A stretch of DNA of 64,000 nt. It comes from Pleurodeles waltl. Taxonomy: Eukaryota; Chordata; Amphibia; Caudata; Salamandridae. The number at the start of each line of letters is the position of its first letter. Position 1 is the first letter of the stretch. Positions 24,160-35,010 of this stretch are shown in pieces. The stretch spans positions 655,981,717-656,045,716 of the forward strand of contig NC_090446.1 of assembly GCF_031143425.1 (NCBI RefSeq), in the 5' to 3' direction. The notes under the pieces are model-generated. The model was not told where the DNA came from. It was given only the letters and a program-made list of their open reading frames with translations, and did not search any database. A program made the position numbers and the translations under genes.

Positions 24160-24453
24160 TATATTATTAAAGGAATAAATCCTGTTGGACAGTGTTTATG
24201 TTGTTGTCGACAACAGCTAAAGCCTTTTCTAAATTTTGTTTGCCTATCTGCCTTAAATGTGCACCAGCTTCTATCTAAGAAAGCTTCCAGATCTCATTAT
24301 ATATGGCATAGATGAGTCTTTTAGAGCGTGGCATTCTTGGACCTAGCAAGAAGTCCTGCAAGTCTATATCTTCAGAAAGAGTGTTTAGATGTTCCTTAAC
24401 TGATGCTCAGGTGTTAGTCTGTAACTACTGCTGGCACAGTTTACCCACACTAT
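24160..24453 (-). pseudogene. env: ERV-C env, SU/TM cleavage region
   Basis: This 0.29-kb island lies between Harbinger H2 and H3. On the minus strand one frame contains a furin-type cleavage motif R-S-K-R (codons at 24317-24328). It is followed by a stop and then a heptad-like helix rich in Gln, Asn, Leu and Val, as at the start of a retroviral TM subunit. The frame entering from 33452 continues for a few codons before stops and a shift. The island is therefore the middle piece of the same env gene. Confidence 0.7.
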
Positions 24454-25134
24454 GGCCCTCATTCCAACCCTTTCGGTCGGTGTTAAAGCGGCGGCTAACC
24501 CGCCAACAGGCTGGCGGTTAAAAAAATGGAATTCTGACCCTGGGGGAAACCGCCAACAGAGACCGCCACTTTAACACTCCGACCGCCACGGCGGGACAAA
24601 CAAACAGCGCGGCGGTCACCGCCAACAGACAGGCGGAAGACAATGTACCGCCCACCCTATCACAACCCACCAATCCGCCACCTTTTCCGGGGCGGTAGCC
24701 CCGCCGATAAAAACACGGCGGAAACAGACATTTCAAACCGAAAACGCTCACCTCCATACACCCCACGAGGAATCTGGACAGCATGGAACCCGAATTACAC
24801 ATCCTACCAGCTATTGTATTCCTGCTCCTCTACCAGGAGCACGAACGCCGGCGCAGAAGACAACGGTGAGTACTGCACCTACGACACAGGGGGGAGGAGA
24901 AAATATTACAGGGACACACATACGCGACACCCCCACCCCCACCCACTACAACACACACATCAATGCATAGCAATACATCACTGTTACAACCCCCAAACCC
25001 CCCGAAAGAATGCAAAGACAAAAGGAATGGATCATAAACAGTCGAATATATTGTATTATTGCCTTATAAAAATATCACACATTTAAAACTAATATACATA
25101 AATATTAAAAGTCCGATAATTCTAGCTGTCATTG

Positions 25135-25205
25135 TCCGTGGACCACTGGGCCCAAATCACATGGGCAATGCCCACACAAGATACCTGACACCAACGGAGA
25201 GAACA
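25135..25205 (-). other. conserved post-array block of H3
   Basis: On the minus strand the block has TGCAGTGTTCTCTCCG, then a candidate splice acceptor ending TGTCAG, then GTATCTTGTGTGGGC. The same block follows the arrays of H4 (56649-56740), and a diverged version is in H1 (12630-12720). This suggests a retained function such as a terminal exon or a regulatory element. Its role is unknown. Confidence 0.4.
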
Positions 25206-25309
25206 CTGCAGGGGCATCAGATAGAAAAACTACAGGCACCTCCGGGGGAAGGGAAGGGGGGGCACCTCAGCCACATGAGTACACAACGCCAGATCCACGA
25301 GGGGCGTCC

Positions 25310-25560
25310 ATGGCCACTGTCCCATCCTGGGGAGTGCAAAGCCACAGTCTCTCAAGTCTCTACAGTGGGTGGGTTGCCCACTGTTCCATCCTGGGGAGTG
25401 CAAAGCCACAGTCTCTCAAGTCTCTACAGTGGGTGGGTTGCCCACTGTGCCATCCTGGGGAGTGCAAAGCCACAGTCTCTCAAGTCTCTACAGTGGGTGG
25501 GTTGCCCACTGTTCAATCCTGGCGAGTGCAAAGCCACAGTCTCTCAAGTGGACAACAGCC
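25310..25560 (-). repeat. tandem array, ~64-bp unit, in H3
   Basis: Four near-identical units contain, on the minus strand, CTTGAGAGACTGTGGCTTTG and CCCACTGTAGAGA. The same unit is found in H4 at 56245-56545. Overlapping reading frames through it are by-products of the repeat. Confidence 0.85.
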
Positions 25561-25639
25561 TCCACTGGTACTGGAGGGGGACTAGTGCCCAGAGTGCTTC
25601 GTGCAGCCCTGCCCGTCACAGATGCGGGCCTGCCCCTTC

Positions 25640-26715
25640 CGCCAATGGGCCAGCGGTGCTTGAGATGAAGGGCCCAGTTCAGCGGTGCTTGAGATGAAGG
25701 GCCCAGTTCAGCGGTTCTTGAGACGGTGGTGCCCAGCGGAGCGGTGCTTGAGATGAAAGGCCCAGCGGAGCGGTGCTTGAGATGAAGGGCCCAGCGGAGC
25801 GGTGCTTGAGACGGCGGTGCCCAGCGGAGCGGTGCTTGAGATGAAGGGCCCAGCGGTGCTTGAGACGGCGGTGCCCTGTTCAGCGGTGCTTGAGACGGCG
25901 GTGCCCAGTTCAGCGGTGCTTGAGACGGCGGTGCCCAGTTCAGCGGTGCTTGTTTGAAAGGGCCCAGTTCAGCGGTGCTTGAGACGGCGGTGCCCAGCGG
26001 AGCGGTGCTTGAGATGAAGGGCCCAGCGGAGCGGTGCTTGAGATGAAGGGCCCAGCGGAGCGGTGCTTGAGATGAAGGGCCCAGTTCAGCGGTTCTTGAG
26101 ATGGCGGTGCCCAGTTCAGCGGTGCTTGATTGAAAGGGCCCAGTTCAGCGGTGCTTGATTGAAAGGCCCCTGTTCAGCGGTGCTTGAGACGGCGGTGCCC
26201 TGTTCAGCGGTGCTTGAGACGGCGGTGCCCTTTTCAGCGGTGCTTGAGACGGCGGTGCCCAGTTCAGCGGTGCTTGAGACGGCGGTGCCCAGCAGAGCGG
26301 TGCTTGAGACGGCGGTGCCCTGTTCAGCGGTGCTTGAGACGGCGGTGCCCTGTTCAGCGGTGCTTGAGACGGCGGTGCCCAGCGGAGCGGTGCTTGAGAC
26401 GGCGGTGCCCAGCGGAGCGGTGCTTGAGATGAAGGGCCCAGTTCAGCGGTTCTTGAGATGGCGGTGCCCAGTTCAGCGGTGCTTGATTGAAAGGGCCCAG
26501 TTCAGCGGTGCTTGATTGAAAGGGCCCAGTTCAGCGGTGCTTGATTGAAAGGGCTCTGTTCAGCGGTGCTTGAGACGGCGGTGCCCTGTTCAGCGGTGCT
26601 TGAGACGGCGGTGCCCTGTTCAGCGGTGCTTGAGACGGCGGTGCCCAATTCAACTGTGCTTGATTGAAAGGGCCCTGTTCAGCGGTGCTTGATTGAAAGG
26701 GCCCAGTTCAGCGGT
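25640..26715 (-). repeat. large ~30-bp tandem array in H3
   Basis: About 1.07 kb is built from variants of AGCGGTGCTTGAGACGGCGG with joined blocks TGCCCAGTTC or ATGAAGGGCCC, giving units of about 30 bp. The minus-strand form (CACCGCTGAAC) is the same core as the array at 55140-55620 in H4. Higher-order groupings (T-type and G-type units) are visible. No gene product is claimed. Confidence 0.85.
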
Positions 26716-26734
26716 TCCGGCCCAGGCATGGGTG

Positions 26735-29333
26735 TCACTCGCCACCTGGCATGTGGCTGGCAGGGCCTTCCTGCCCATCTGTCCGTTGGCTTGCGGGGCC
26801 CTCCTGGGCTGCCGTACCGGGCCTCTGGGTGTCCTCCTGCACACCTGGGAGGGGGCTGGTGGGGCACTCCTGGGCAGCTGGACTGCTGCCGGAATTGTCG
26901 GGCGTGCGGCCCTTCCCATCCTTCCCTGGTCGTCTGTGGCCCTTTGACACCTTTGGCGGTGTGCCAGGTGGCACCCCACTTCCAGACGGAGCCAGGGTAG
27001 GGATTTTGGTCCCTGGTGTCCATGGCCTCTCACGCCGGACACTGCTAACTTTTGGGTGCTTTTCCGGGGGTGGGCTGGCCGTGCCTTGGCTCCTCGCCGG
27101 AGTTGTTGCCCTTGAGGGTGGGGGACTCCACAGTCCTTGGACAACAGTCCTGATAGGTCCTGGTTTGGTGGTGGCTGAGGTGCTGATTGCAGTCTTATGA
27201 GATGGACGGGGTGGGGGAGTTGTTGGAAAGAGGTTAAGGTTGGCATGGAAAAGCAGTTTGGAAAGAGAGTGACGGGTAGGTGTAGTGGGTATGGGAGTGG
27301 AGGAAGAGGATGTGGTTGTAGGAGTGTGAAGTCTGGTGTCTTTGGGTGCAGGTGCTTGGGCTGGAAGCTGTCGTGAGGTGGATGGCTGTTGGGTGGGTGG
27401 CTGCTTGCGTTTGTGTGGTTTGGAAGAGGGGGTGACAGACACACTGGGAGAGGACACAGGGGACATGTAAATGGTAGTGGGGGTGGTGACTGCACGTGTG
27501 CGGAGTGTTCTGGTGGGTGTGCTGGTGATGGACGTAGTGGCTGAAGATGTTGTGCATGCAAGTGTGAGTGGAGACGTCGCAGGGAGGGAGGAGGGAGACG
27601 AGGAGGAGGGGGACACAGTGGAGGCAGTGGCTGTTGGTATGTCTGCATGTGGATGTTGCTTGTGTGAATGCTTGTGTGATGTGTGGTGCTTATGTCTGGA
27701 TGAGCTTCCCTTGGGTGTTGAGGTGTGTGCAGGCTGGTCTGATGGTGTGTCTGGGATAGGCAGAGGTACTGGGGATTGTGTCTGGGTGGAGGAAGTTGGA
27801 GGGGGAGGCTAGAGACATGGACAATTGCTGCCGTCAGTGCTGAGGCCAGAGCGTTGAACAATCGCTGATGGGCAGCCTGACCCCAATGAATGCCCTCCAG
27901 GTATGCATTACTCCGGTGCACTCCCTTTCTACACCCTGAATGGCATTCAAAAGGGTAGACTGCCCAACAATGATGGTCCTCAGGAGGTCAATGACCTCCT
28001 CACTGAGGGCAGCAGGGGTGACTGGGGCAGGGCCTGAGGTGTCTGGGGCGAAGGAGATGCCCACCTTCCTGGGTGAGCGGGCACGGGGCGAAGGCTGAGG
28101 GGCTGCTGGGAGGGCGGTGCTGGTGCGCTGGGTGGCGGCTGTACCTGTTGTTGCGGGGGGCACGGATGTTGCCGCCACCACAAGGGAGCTCCCTTCAGAG
28201 GACGAGTCGCTGCCACTGACATCAGCACGAGTCCCCGCTGTGGAGCTCCCCTCGCCCTCCGTCTCACTGGTGAAATCCGACTCAGTTGCATTGCCCGCCA
28301 TGGCCATGTGAGATGCAGCTCCCTCGAGCTCCGATGCCACTTCTCCTCCACCTGATGATGCTGATGCACTCATGAACAGGAAGACTACAAAAAATGGGGG
28401 GGTTGAGAAAGATAGACATGTTGAGTGCATGGATTACCGCTACCGTTGGCGGACAAGACAGACACAGAAGCCCCCTGCACTACGCGGCGCACTTGGGGTC
28501 CACTACGCAATCCGTGGGACATGGCCTACAAGCCTATCGACGACAACTGCACACATAGATGACACAGGGCCATGGATACCTGAACTTGGCACCCTACAGA
28601 GGTGGGGGGCAGGGGCACAGGGCCATGCCTTACGGAGGGGCCTAGCCTACAGAATTCGCCCTGGCCTAGGGAGACCCACAGCCCTCCTCCCCCACCCAGA
28701 CACCTCCACTGCGCGCAAAGTCACCAGAATGAGACTGTACTCACCCCCTTGTGTCTGCTGTGATGTCCTCACGCGCCCATCCAAATCGGGGTAGGCCACC
28801 GCCAGGATCCGGGACATCAGGGGGGTCAATTGACGACTGGCACCCCTCCTACGTTGGGAGGCCATACCCAGCAGAGCCTCCTCCATCTTCCTGCTCCCGT
28901 GGCGGATGTCCTCCCACCTCTTCCGGCAGTGGGTGCCCCGTCTGTTGTGGACCCCAAGGGTCCGGACGTCCTTGGCGATGGCACGCCAAATCGTGATTTT
29001 CTGGTGGGCGCTGACCTATGTGACATGTACAGTGAGAGAAAAATTGTCATCACCTTCTGCATGCTCGATGTGAGTGGCCCCCCATCCCCACCCTTGCCAT
29101 GTGGCACATGCTCTCATCTGTCGTCTGATGCATGACTCAATCGCTCCCCTCCCCACCATCTTTCACCCACCCGACTCAACCCAGGCATTGCCCACAAAGC
29201 ATGCTCCCAGTGTACTTACCTGATGGTCTGGAGGACCGTAGAGTAGCGCATACTGGGGGAGGACCCCATCCACGAGTTTCTCCAATTCTTCAGAAGTGAT
29301 GGCAGGGGCCCTTTCCCCAGTCGCAGCAGCCGT
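26735..29333 (-). pseudogene. Harbinger gene C of H3
   Basis: The exons have exactly the same length as in H4: exon 1 29333-29220 (114 bp) and exon 2 29015-28745 (271 bp), with exon 3 from about 28360. The start codon is ACG instead of ATG. Exon 2 keeps V-S-A-H-Q, R-A-I-A-K-D-V and H-C-R-K-R-W-E-D-I-R. Exon 3 keeps A-S-S-G-G-G, the A-A-L-S-E-E coiled-coil block and the Ser/Thr/Pro-rich tail, with a frameshift near 27930. In the downstream frame the tail reads on into A-A-Q-E-G-P-A-S-type units, which in H4 lie beyond the stop. Apart from start loss and frameshift it is well kept. Confidence 0.75.
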
Positions 29334-29419
29334 TGTCTCTTCCAGACCGAGGTCACAGCAGCACTTGCAGTGTAGGTCCTCTCCTGTGGAAGATCAGGTA
29401 TCGAGTGATTAAGCTGATA

Positions 29420-29650
29420 GAAAATGGCGGTCACGCCCGTGGCGGTGCGTACCGCGGCGGTGCGTACCGCGACCGCCAGCGCACATTGTCATTGGCTCCT
29501 GAAACCCATAGGGTTCAATGTTAACCAATGCGGCTTTGCGCCGCGGTCTTTGACCGCCTACCACCACGGTGTGCCACGCCAGCGCATTGACCTTACATCC
29601 CATTGTCACACTTCACAGGTCAGGCAGCCGCCATTTCAAGGGCCCACATG
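29420..29650. promoter_or_regulatory. divergent promoter region of H3
   Basis: This is the space between the divergent nuclease (plus) and gene C (minus). It is GC-rich with GCGGTGCGTACCGCG motifs and carries AAAATGGCGG (29421-29430), a YY1-like core. The same CCATTTTCT box occurs in the matching spaces of H1 (8847), H2 (21195) and H4 (52370). The promoter role is inferred from position and conservation. Confidence 0.4.
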
Positions 29651-29719
29651 GCTTAATTTCTACTGCGTCACACATACCTAGGCCTTTCCTCAACACTCAT
29701 ACACACCATTCAATGCATA

Positions 29720-30834
29720 GTGAATTGTGTTGTGTGCAAGCTGTGGGAACGTACCTGTGGGTTGATTGACTCTGTGCTCGCTGTTGTCCTTCCTAGGCAC
29801 CGTCCGCTTGGCAATGCGAGGAGATGGAGGAATCTTCCCGTGTACAGACCGCTGGTGGACCTGTCGACAATGGAGGAACGACATGTCATTCTGATATACA
29901 GGCTTGACCGAGCCACTATACATGAACTGTGTGCCCAGCTGGAGGCAGACCTGATGTCACCCATCCACCAACCCACAGGGATTCCCCCCTCTAGTGCAGA
30001 TGCTGTCAGTACTCCATTTCTTAGCAAGTGGGTCATTTCAAACAACAGTGGCCATATCATCAGGGATGTCTCAACCTATGTTTTCCAAGGTGTTGTCCAG
30101 AGTGTTGTCTGCCCTGCTCAAACACATGCGGAGCTACATCGTTTTCCCTGAGGTGGGGGATTTGCCTACAGTGAAGGGTGACTTCTATGCCCTTGGACAT
30201 ATCCCCAACATCATAGGTGCCATTGATGGGACCCATGTGGCTTTGGTCCCCCCCCAGAGAAAGTGAACAGGTGTACAGGATCAAGAAAAGTTATAATTCG
30301 ATTAATGTACAGATGGTCTGTTTGGCAGACCAGTACGTCTCCCATGTCAATGCCAAGTTCCCTGGCTCTGTGCATGACGCCTATATCCTGCGGAATAGCA
30401 GCATCCCGTATGTGATGGGTCAACTCCAGAGGCACCGGGTGTGGCTATTAGGGGACTCTGGTTACCCCAACCTTTCCTGGCTATTGACCCCAGTGAGGAA
30501 TCCCAGGACCAGGGCAGAGGAACGCTACAATGAGGCCCCTGGGCAGACTAGGTGGGTGATCGAATGCACCTTCGGCCTCCTGAAGGCCAGGTTCAGGTGC
30601 CTCCATATGACAGGTGGATCCCTAATGTACTCACCAAAGAAGTTGTGCCAGATCATCGTGGCCTGCTGTATGCTTCACAACCTGGCTTTGCGCCGCCAGG
30701 TGCCTTTTCTGCAGGAGGATGGTCCAGATGGTGGTGTTGTAGCAGCTGTGGAGCCTGTGGAGAGTGAAGAAGGGGAAGCCGAAGAGGACTACATAGACAA
30801 CCGGAACACAGTAATAGAGCAATACTTTCAGTGA
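29720..30834 (+). pseudogene. HARBI1-type nuclease of H3, intronless
   Basis: R-R-W-R-N-L-P-V-Y-R-P-L-V-D-L starts the conserved part, possibly after a splice acceptor (TTCCTAG at 29791-29796). One frameshift lies near 29985, before the L-H-F-L-A-S-G-S-F segment. A second lies at a run of eight C (30248-30255) just after A-I-D-G-T-H-V-A-L-V-P. The catalytic Asp residues (I-D-G-T-H, L-L-G-D-S-G-Y) and the Glu (V-I-E-C-T-F-G, usually I-E-R-T-F) are still encoded. No intron interrupts the second Asp region. The acidic tail is present. Inactive because of the shifts. Confidence 0.85.
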
Positions 30835-31343
30835 CACACAGGTAAGAGTAGACACCGGCATATTACATTTACTTAAAGACTCCTACCTCTCTACTGTCTG
30901 ACTTTTTCCCCCAGTGTATGGTAACTGTGTTGTGACTTTCCCTTCCGTTTTCAGAGCTGTGGGCCCCACTGCGTGACATCTGCTTTGTTTCCCCATGGAC
31001 TACAGCTGTGTGACAGCGGTTTGTTGGCATCACAATGTGAATAACAATTTTGGCACTGTCATGTCTAATACATTTGTTAAAATCACAGACAGACTCCAGA
31101 TTGTTTATGTGCAATAAGTGTGTTTATTCAAGTGCTCTAATTTGGATGGGTGGTTGCAAATCGGTGAGGGGTGATGGTGGAGGATTGTCCATGGCAGAGT
31201 CCAGACTATCAGGTTCACAGGTGCATTGTCCAAATGCCTGTGGGAAGTGGAGCAGGGGCAGTTTAAGGTTGGACAGGGTGACAATGTGGGACAGTGGGAT
31301 GACAATCAGGGTGGTATCCTTTGCAGGCGGGGGTCTTGACATG

Positions 31344-32852
31344 TTACTCTGTCTTCTTCCTGGATCTCAGGGCCCGCTTGCGGGGTGGTTCTCCTTCTGC
31401 AGGGGGTGGGGTTCTGGTGGCCTGTTGGTCTTCTGTCGGGGCCTCCTGTCCACTAGCGCCGACGGAGGTGGTAGCCAGTTCTTGGTCCATGCTAGTGTCA
31501 GGGGCCCTTTGAGGTGCCACAGTGGTCCGCAATGTGGAGATTAACTCATTCAGGGCCACTACAATGGTACCCATGGCGGTACTGATGTTTCTCAGTTCCT
31601 CCCTGAACCCCATATACTGTTGTTCCTGCAGAAGCTGGATTTCCTGAAACCTGGCCAGGACCGTCGCCATCGTCTCCTGGGAGTGGTGGTATGCTCCCAT
31701 GATGGAGGAGAGGGCCTCGTGGAGAGTGGGTTCCCTTGGCCTGCCTCCCCTCCCCCCTGTCGCACAGCTGCCCTCCCAGTTCCCCTGTTTCCTTGGGCCT
31801 CCGTCCCCTGGACCGTGTGCCCACTACCACTGCCCCCAGGTCCCTGTTGTTGTTGGGGTGGTGGGTTAGCCTGGGTTCCCTGTAGTGGTGGACACACCGC
31901 TGATTGACGTGTCCTGGGGACAGAGGTATGGGCCCGCTGGGTGGGTGCTGTGCTGGTGTTCCCAGAGGGGGGAAGGTCTGCTGTGGCCTGTGCCTGTCTG
32001 AGTGGAACCGACTGTCCCGAGGTCCCCGATGGACCGGGCTGGTCATCTAGATCCAGGGAGACAGAGCTGCTGTCTTCACTGTGGGCCTCTTCTGGGGGTG
32101 GAGGGGACATTTGTGGACCCTCCTGCGCGGTGACCTGGCGTTCGGGTCCTGCAGGGGTATAAAAGTATGGTTATTGCTTCTGTGTGTGCCAATGGCGTGC
32201 AATGGGTGGGTGCCCGTGTACCCCAGTGCTGGCATTCCTTTGTGGGGGCTGTTGTGACGGTGTTTTGGGGGGGGGGGGTGATGGGTATGTGCATTGGGCA
32301 TGCTTTGGTGATGGGTGTCCATGCTTTGGGGCCGCATGCAGGGCTAAGTTTTGGGATGGGTGGGTTGTGATGGTGAGACATTTGCAAGGGGTAGTTGTGA
32401 AGGGGGTGAGGGTGGGGTATGAGTTGGCATGCAGGTGGGGTGGGGGGGATGAAGTAGTGAAGATGAGACTTACCAGAGTCCATTCCTCCAGATACTCCAG
32501 CGAGGCCCTCAGGATGCAGGATGTTCAAGACTTGCTCCTCCCATGTTGTAAATTCGGGGGGAGGAGGTGGGGGTCCGCCGCCAGTCCGCTGTACCGCGAT
32601 GTTGTGCCTTGATACCATGGAACGCACCTTCCCCCGTAGGTCGTTCCACCTCTTCCTGATGTCATCCCGATTTCTTGGGTGCTGTCCCACAGCGTTGACC
32701 CTGTCCACTATTCTGCTCCATAGCTCCATCTTCCTGGCAATGGTGGTGTGCTGCACCTGTGTCCCGAACAGCTGGGGCTCTACTCGTAGGATTTCCTCCA
32801 CCATGACCCTGAGTTCAGCATCTGAGAACCTGGGGTGTCTTTGAGTTGCCAT
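31344..32852 (-). pseudogene. Harbinger gene A (Myb/SANT-like) of H3
   Basis: Exon 1 (32852-32474, 379 bp) is intact: it starts M-A-T-Q-R-H-P-R-F-S-D-A-E-L and has R-K-M-E-L-W-S-R-I-V-D-R-V-N-A-V and D-D-I-R-K-R-W-N-D-L-R-G-K-V. A Pro-rich linker and W-E-E-Q-V-L-N-I-L follow, up to a GTAAGT donor. The intron runs to CCCCTGCAG (32149). Exon 2 carries an acidic S-E-D-S-S-S-V-S-L-D-L-D-D-Q-P-G-P stretch and Gln/Pro-rich sequence. An indel in the G/A-rich tract near 31740 moves the rest to another frame: M-G-A-Y-H-H-S-Q coiled-coil-like segment and basic P-P-R-K-R-A-L-R-S-R-K-K tail. One lesion is seen. Confidence 0.75.
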
Positions 32853-33451
32853 GGGGTGGTGTGGATGATGTGTGGGGTGGAGTGTGTAGTGATAGGTGGG
32901 GTGCTATTTAGTGGTGTATTGTGTGAGGTGCGTGGAAGTTCTGTGGGTATTGGTATTGTGTGCCTGTGGATGCTTGGTAGTTGACTGTGGTGTCTCTCTC
33001 TGGTCTTCGTTCGAAATTTTTGGCCGTAGGGGTTTGTGGGTGATGTGGGTGTGTGTTTTATATTGTATTGGGTGTGTGGGAGTGGTGTGTGTATGTGTAT
33101 CAGGTGTGTGTATTTCGAATTGTCCAATGTGGTAGTGTTTTGTAGGTGTATGTGTATTTCGACTGCGGCGGTGTGTACCGCCAATAGAATACCGCGGTTG
33201 AAAGACCGCCGCGTGGATTCGTGGGTCGTAATGGCATGGGCGTATTTCTGTTGGCGTGACAGTGGAGGTTTGGTCATCGCCAGTTTATCGCTGACCTTTG
33301 GTGTGGCGGACTTTTGTGGATGTCGGTATTTTGGCGGTTTGCCTAGTGTGGGTCAGAATGACCGTGGCGGTTTACCGCGACTGCGGCGGTGTTATGGCGG
33401 TCTTCTGTCTGGCGGTAAGCGCCTTTTACCGCCGAGGTTGGAATGACCACC

Positions 33452-34880
33452 TATATGTTGTAACTATGACTGTGTGTTGACCCGAGACGAAGCGAGGTTC
33501 TGGCCGGCTAATCTTGAAACCCCCTGAGGAATACACAAAATGCACCTGACACCCATTTGCGTCAATTGGCCATAGTAACCACCCGCTGGGACTGGAAAGA
33601 GTTATAGGTACCAGCCTGAACCTTTGCATCTAGATCTTCCAGTCACATTCAAGAAGGATTGACAGTTATTAAATTTTGCTGGTGCGGGGATCCTGGGTGC
33701 ATTTATTTATTTCATTTTCGCTAACTCCAGACAGGATGTCTGTTGAATGGTATCATTTAAAAAGATCATTTGCACAGGAATAAGGCACGCTCCAAATAAA
33801 GCTTCCCTACCCTGTATTTGCCAATCTAGTGTTCCCCATACACTCTTTACATCAATAGTGTTCTTACAGTATTCGTACCCTTCAACTGCAACAGGGGAAA
33901 CAAAGGAATCTGAATAAATCAGTTTTGTGTCAGTTAGCAAAATTTTCCTAATTTTGAAGGTTATAACTTGAAATAATATGACTCTAGATTTTTTGAGTCA
34001 TGCCCAGAAAAATAAGTGAATTTATCTGAATAATGTTTTGGGTTCCCCACAGGTGGAGTTGAACAGTGTTCCCACTGTGTATAGGTAAATACTGATCTAT
34101 GTCTAGTTGCACAGTGCAGGTAGTAATGTCCCCAGTTGTAATAGCAGAACATTTCCCCATAATTCTTTGATTATACACATCATCACTTTCAAATACTGGA
34201 TAGTCCTTCATTTCAGTTAACACGGAATCAACTGTCTGGACATCTCAGTCATCAGATACAACACCATGTGTAATTACATTAGTCATTGATATTTTAAAGA
34301 CATGGAATTTGAATGATCTCAGTAGGCCCGTATATATCAAATGGAATTTCATGCCCCATAATCCCATCAGGAATCAGTACAGCTGAAATGTTCACAAGGG
34401 ACACGTCTCTTTGGACCGTATTTGAGTAAAGATTTGGAGCTAAAGCTTAGTCTACAGGCTCAACAGAGGTGCGTTCAGGAAGGTAATGACCATTAATAAG
34501 GAAGAAGAAAACAGTCACAAAACTAATCCATGGGAAAAAAACAATCAATTTCAACAGTAACCATAGATAGTTCCATGGGTGAATTAAATAGTTATTTTTA
34601 AGCCATAAAATAAGCTTTTATGTCTTTGAAGCAGTTTCAATAGCAGGAGTGGATGAAGTTGAAGAAAAGTCATCAATATCGATGAAGTAACCAGATGCAG
34701 TCTCTGCAAACACAGGGGCTGGTGCATTACTGGTGGATGGATCCACTTGACGTGGAGGCTCATAAAAGAGGATGTCGTCAGTTTGTGTTGTGTTGAAATA
34801 GAAAACAGCCACATCTTGGACAGATGTTGTTGTCGAAGAGGTAACTGGAATCAGCAAGAGCTCATTTTTCACCCTCCCCT
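33452..34880 (-). pseudogene. env: ERV-C env, leader and surface subunit
   Basis: Several minus-strand open frames (34872-34618, 34223-33984, 33940-33707, 33629-33452) together form an envelope surface region with many stops between them. Near 34575-34490 a long hydrophobic stretch (L-L-L-K-L-I-V-F-F and V-T-V-F-F-F-L-I) could be the leader-peptide anchor known from spumavirus envelopes. The reading frame running into Harbinger H3 at 33452 continues on the other side at 24453. Dead gene. Confidence 0.55.
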
Positions 34881-35010
34881 GGTCGAGGAGGTATTTGTAG
34901 CATTGTTAGACATGCTTGTGTAGTCAGAAGTGTTGTTATTTCTTCTTTGAAGTCATATGTCCTGTTGGGTAGTGAGAGGGGACCATAAACTACCCAAGGT
35001 AGCTCTGGGT

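Larger units (their letters stand above)
24454..33451 (-). mobile_element. Harbinger element H3 (9.0 kb, three genes)
   Basis: The termini are GGCCCTCATTCCAAC (low side) and, inward from the high side, GGTGGTCATTCCAAC, flanked by TAT at 24451-24453 and 33452-33454. It is inverted relative to H1, H2 and H4: gene A is on minus near the high end, the nuclease on plus, gene C on minus, and the tandem arrays near the low end. Both ends have dense GGCGG/CCGCC motifs. All three genes carry small lesions only, so it is relatively young. It is inserted in the env of ERV-C, 294 bp from H2. Confidence 0.85.

Noticed and set aside
26159..26515. Plus-strand frames with repeated A-V-L-E-T-A-V-P units
   Set aside because: By-product of the ~30-bp array in H3; the open frame simply follows the repeat period.
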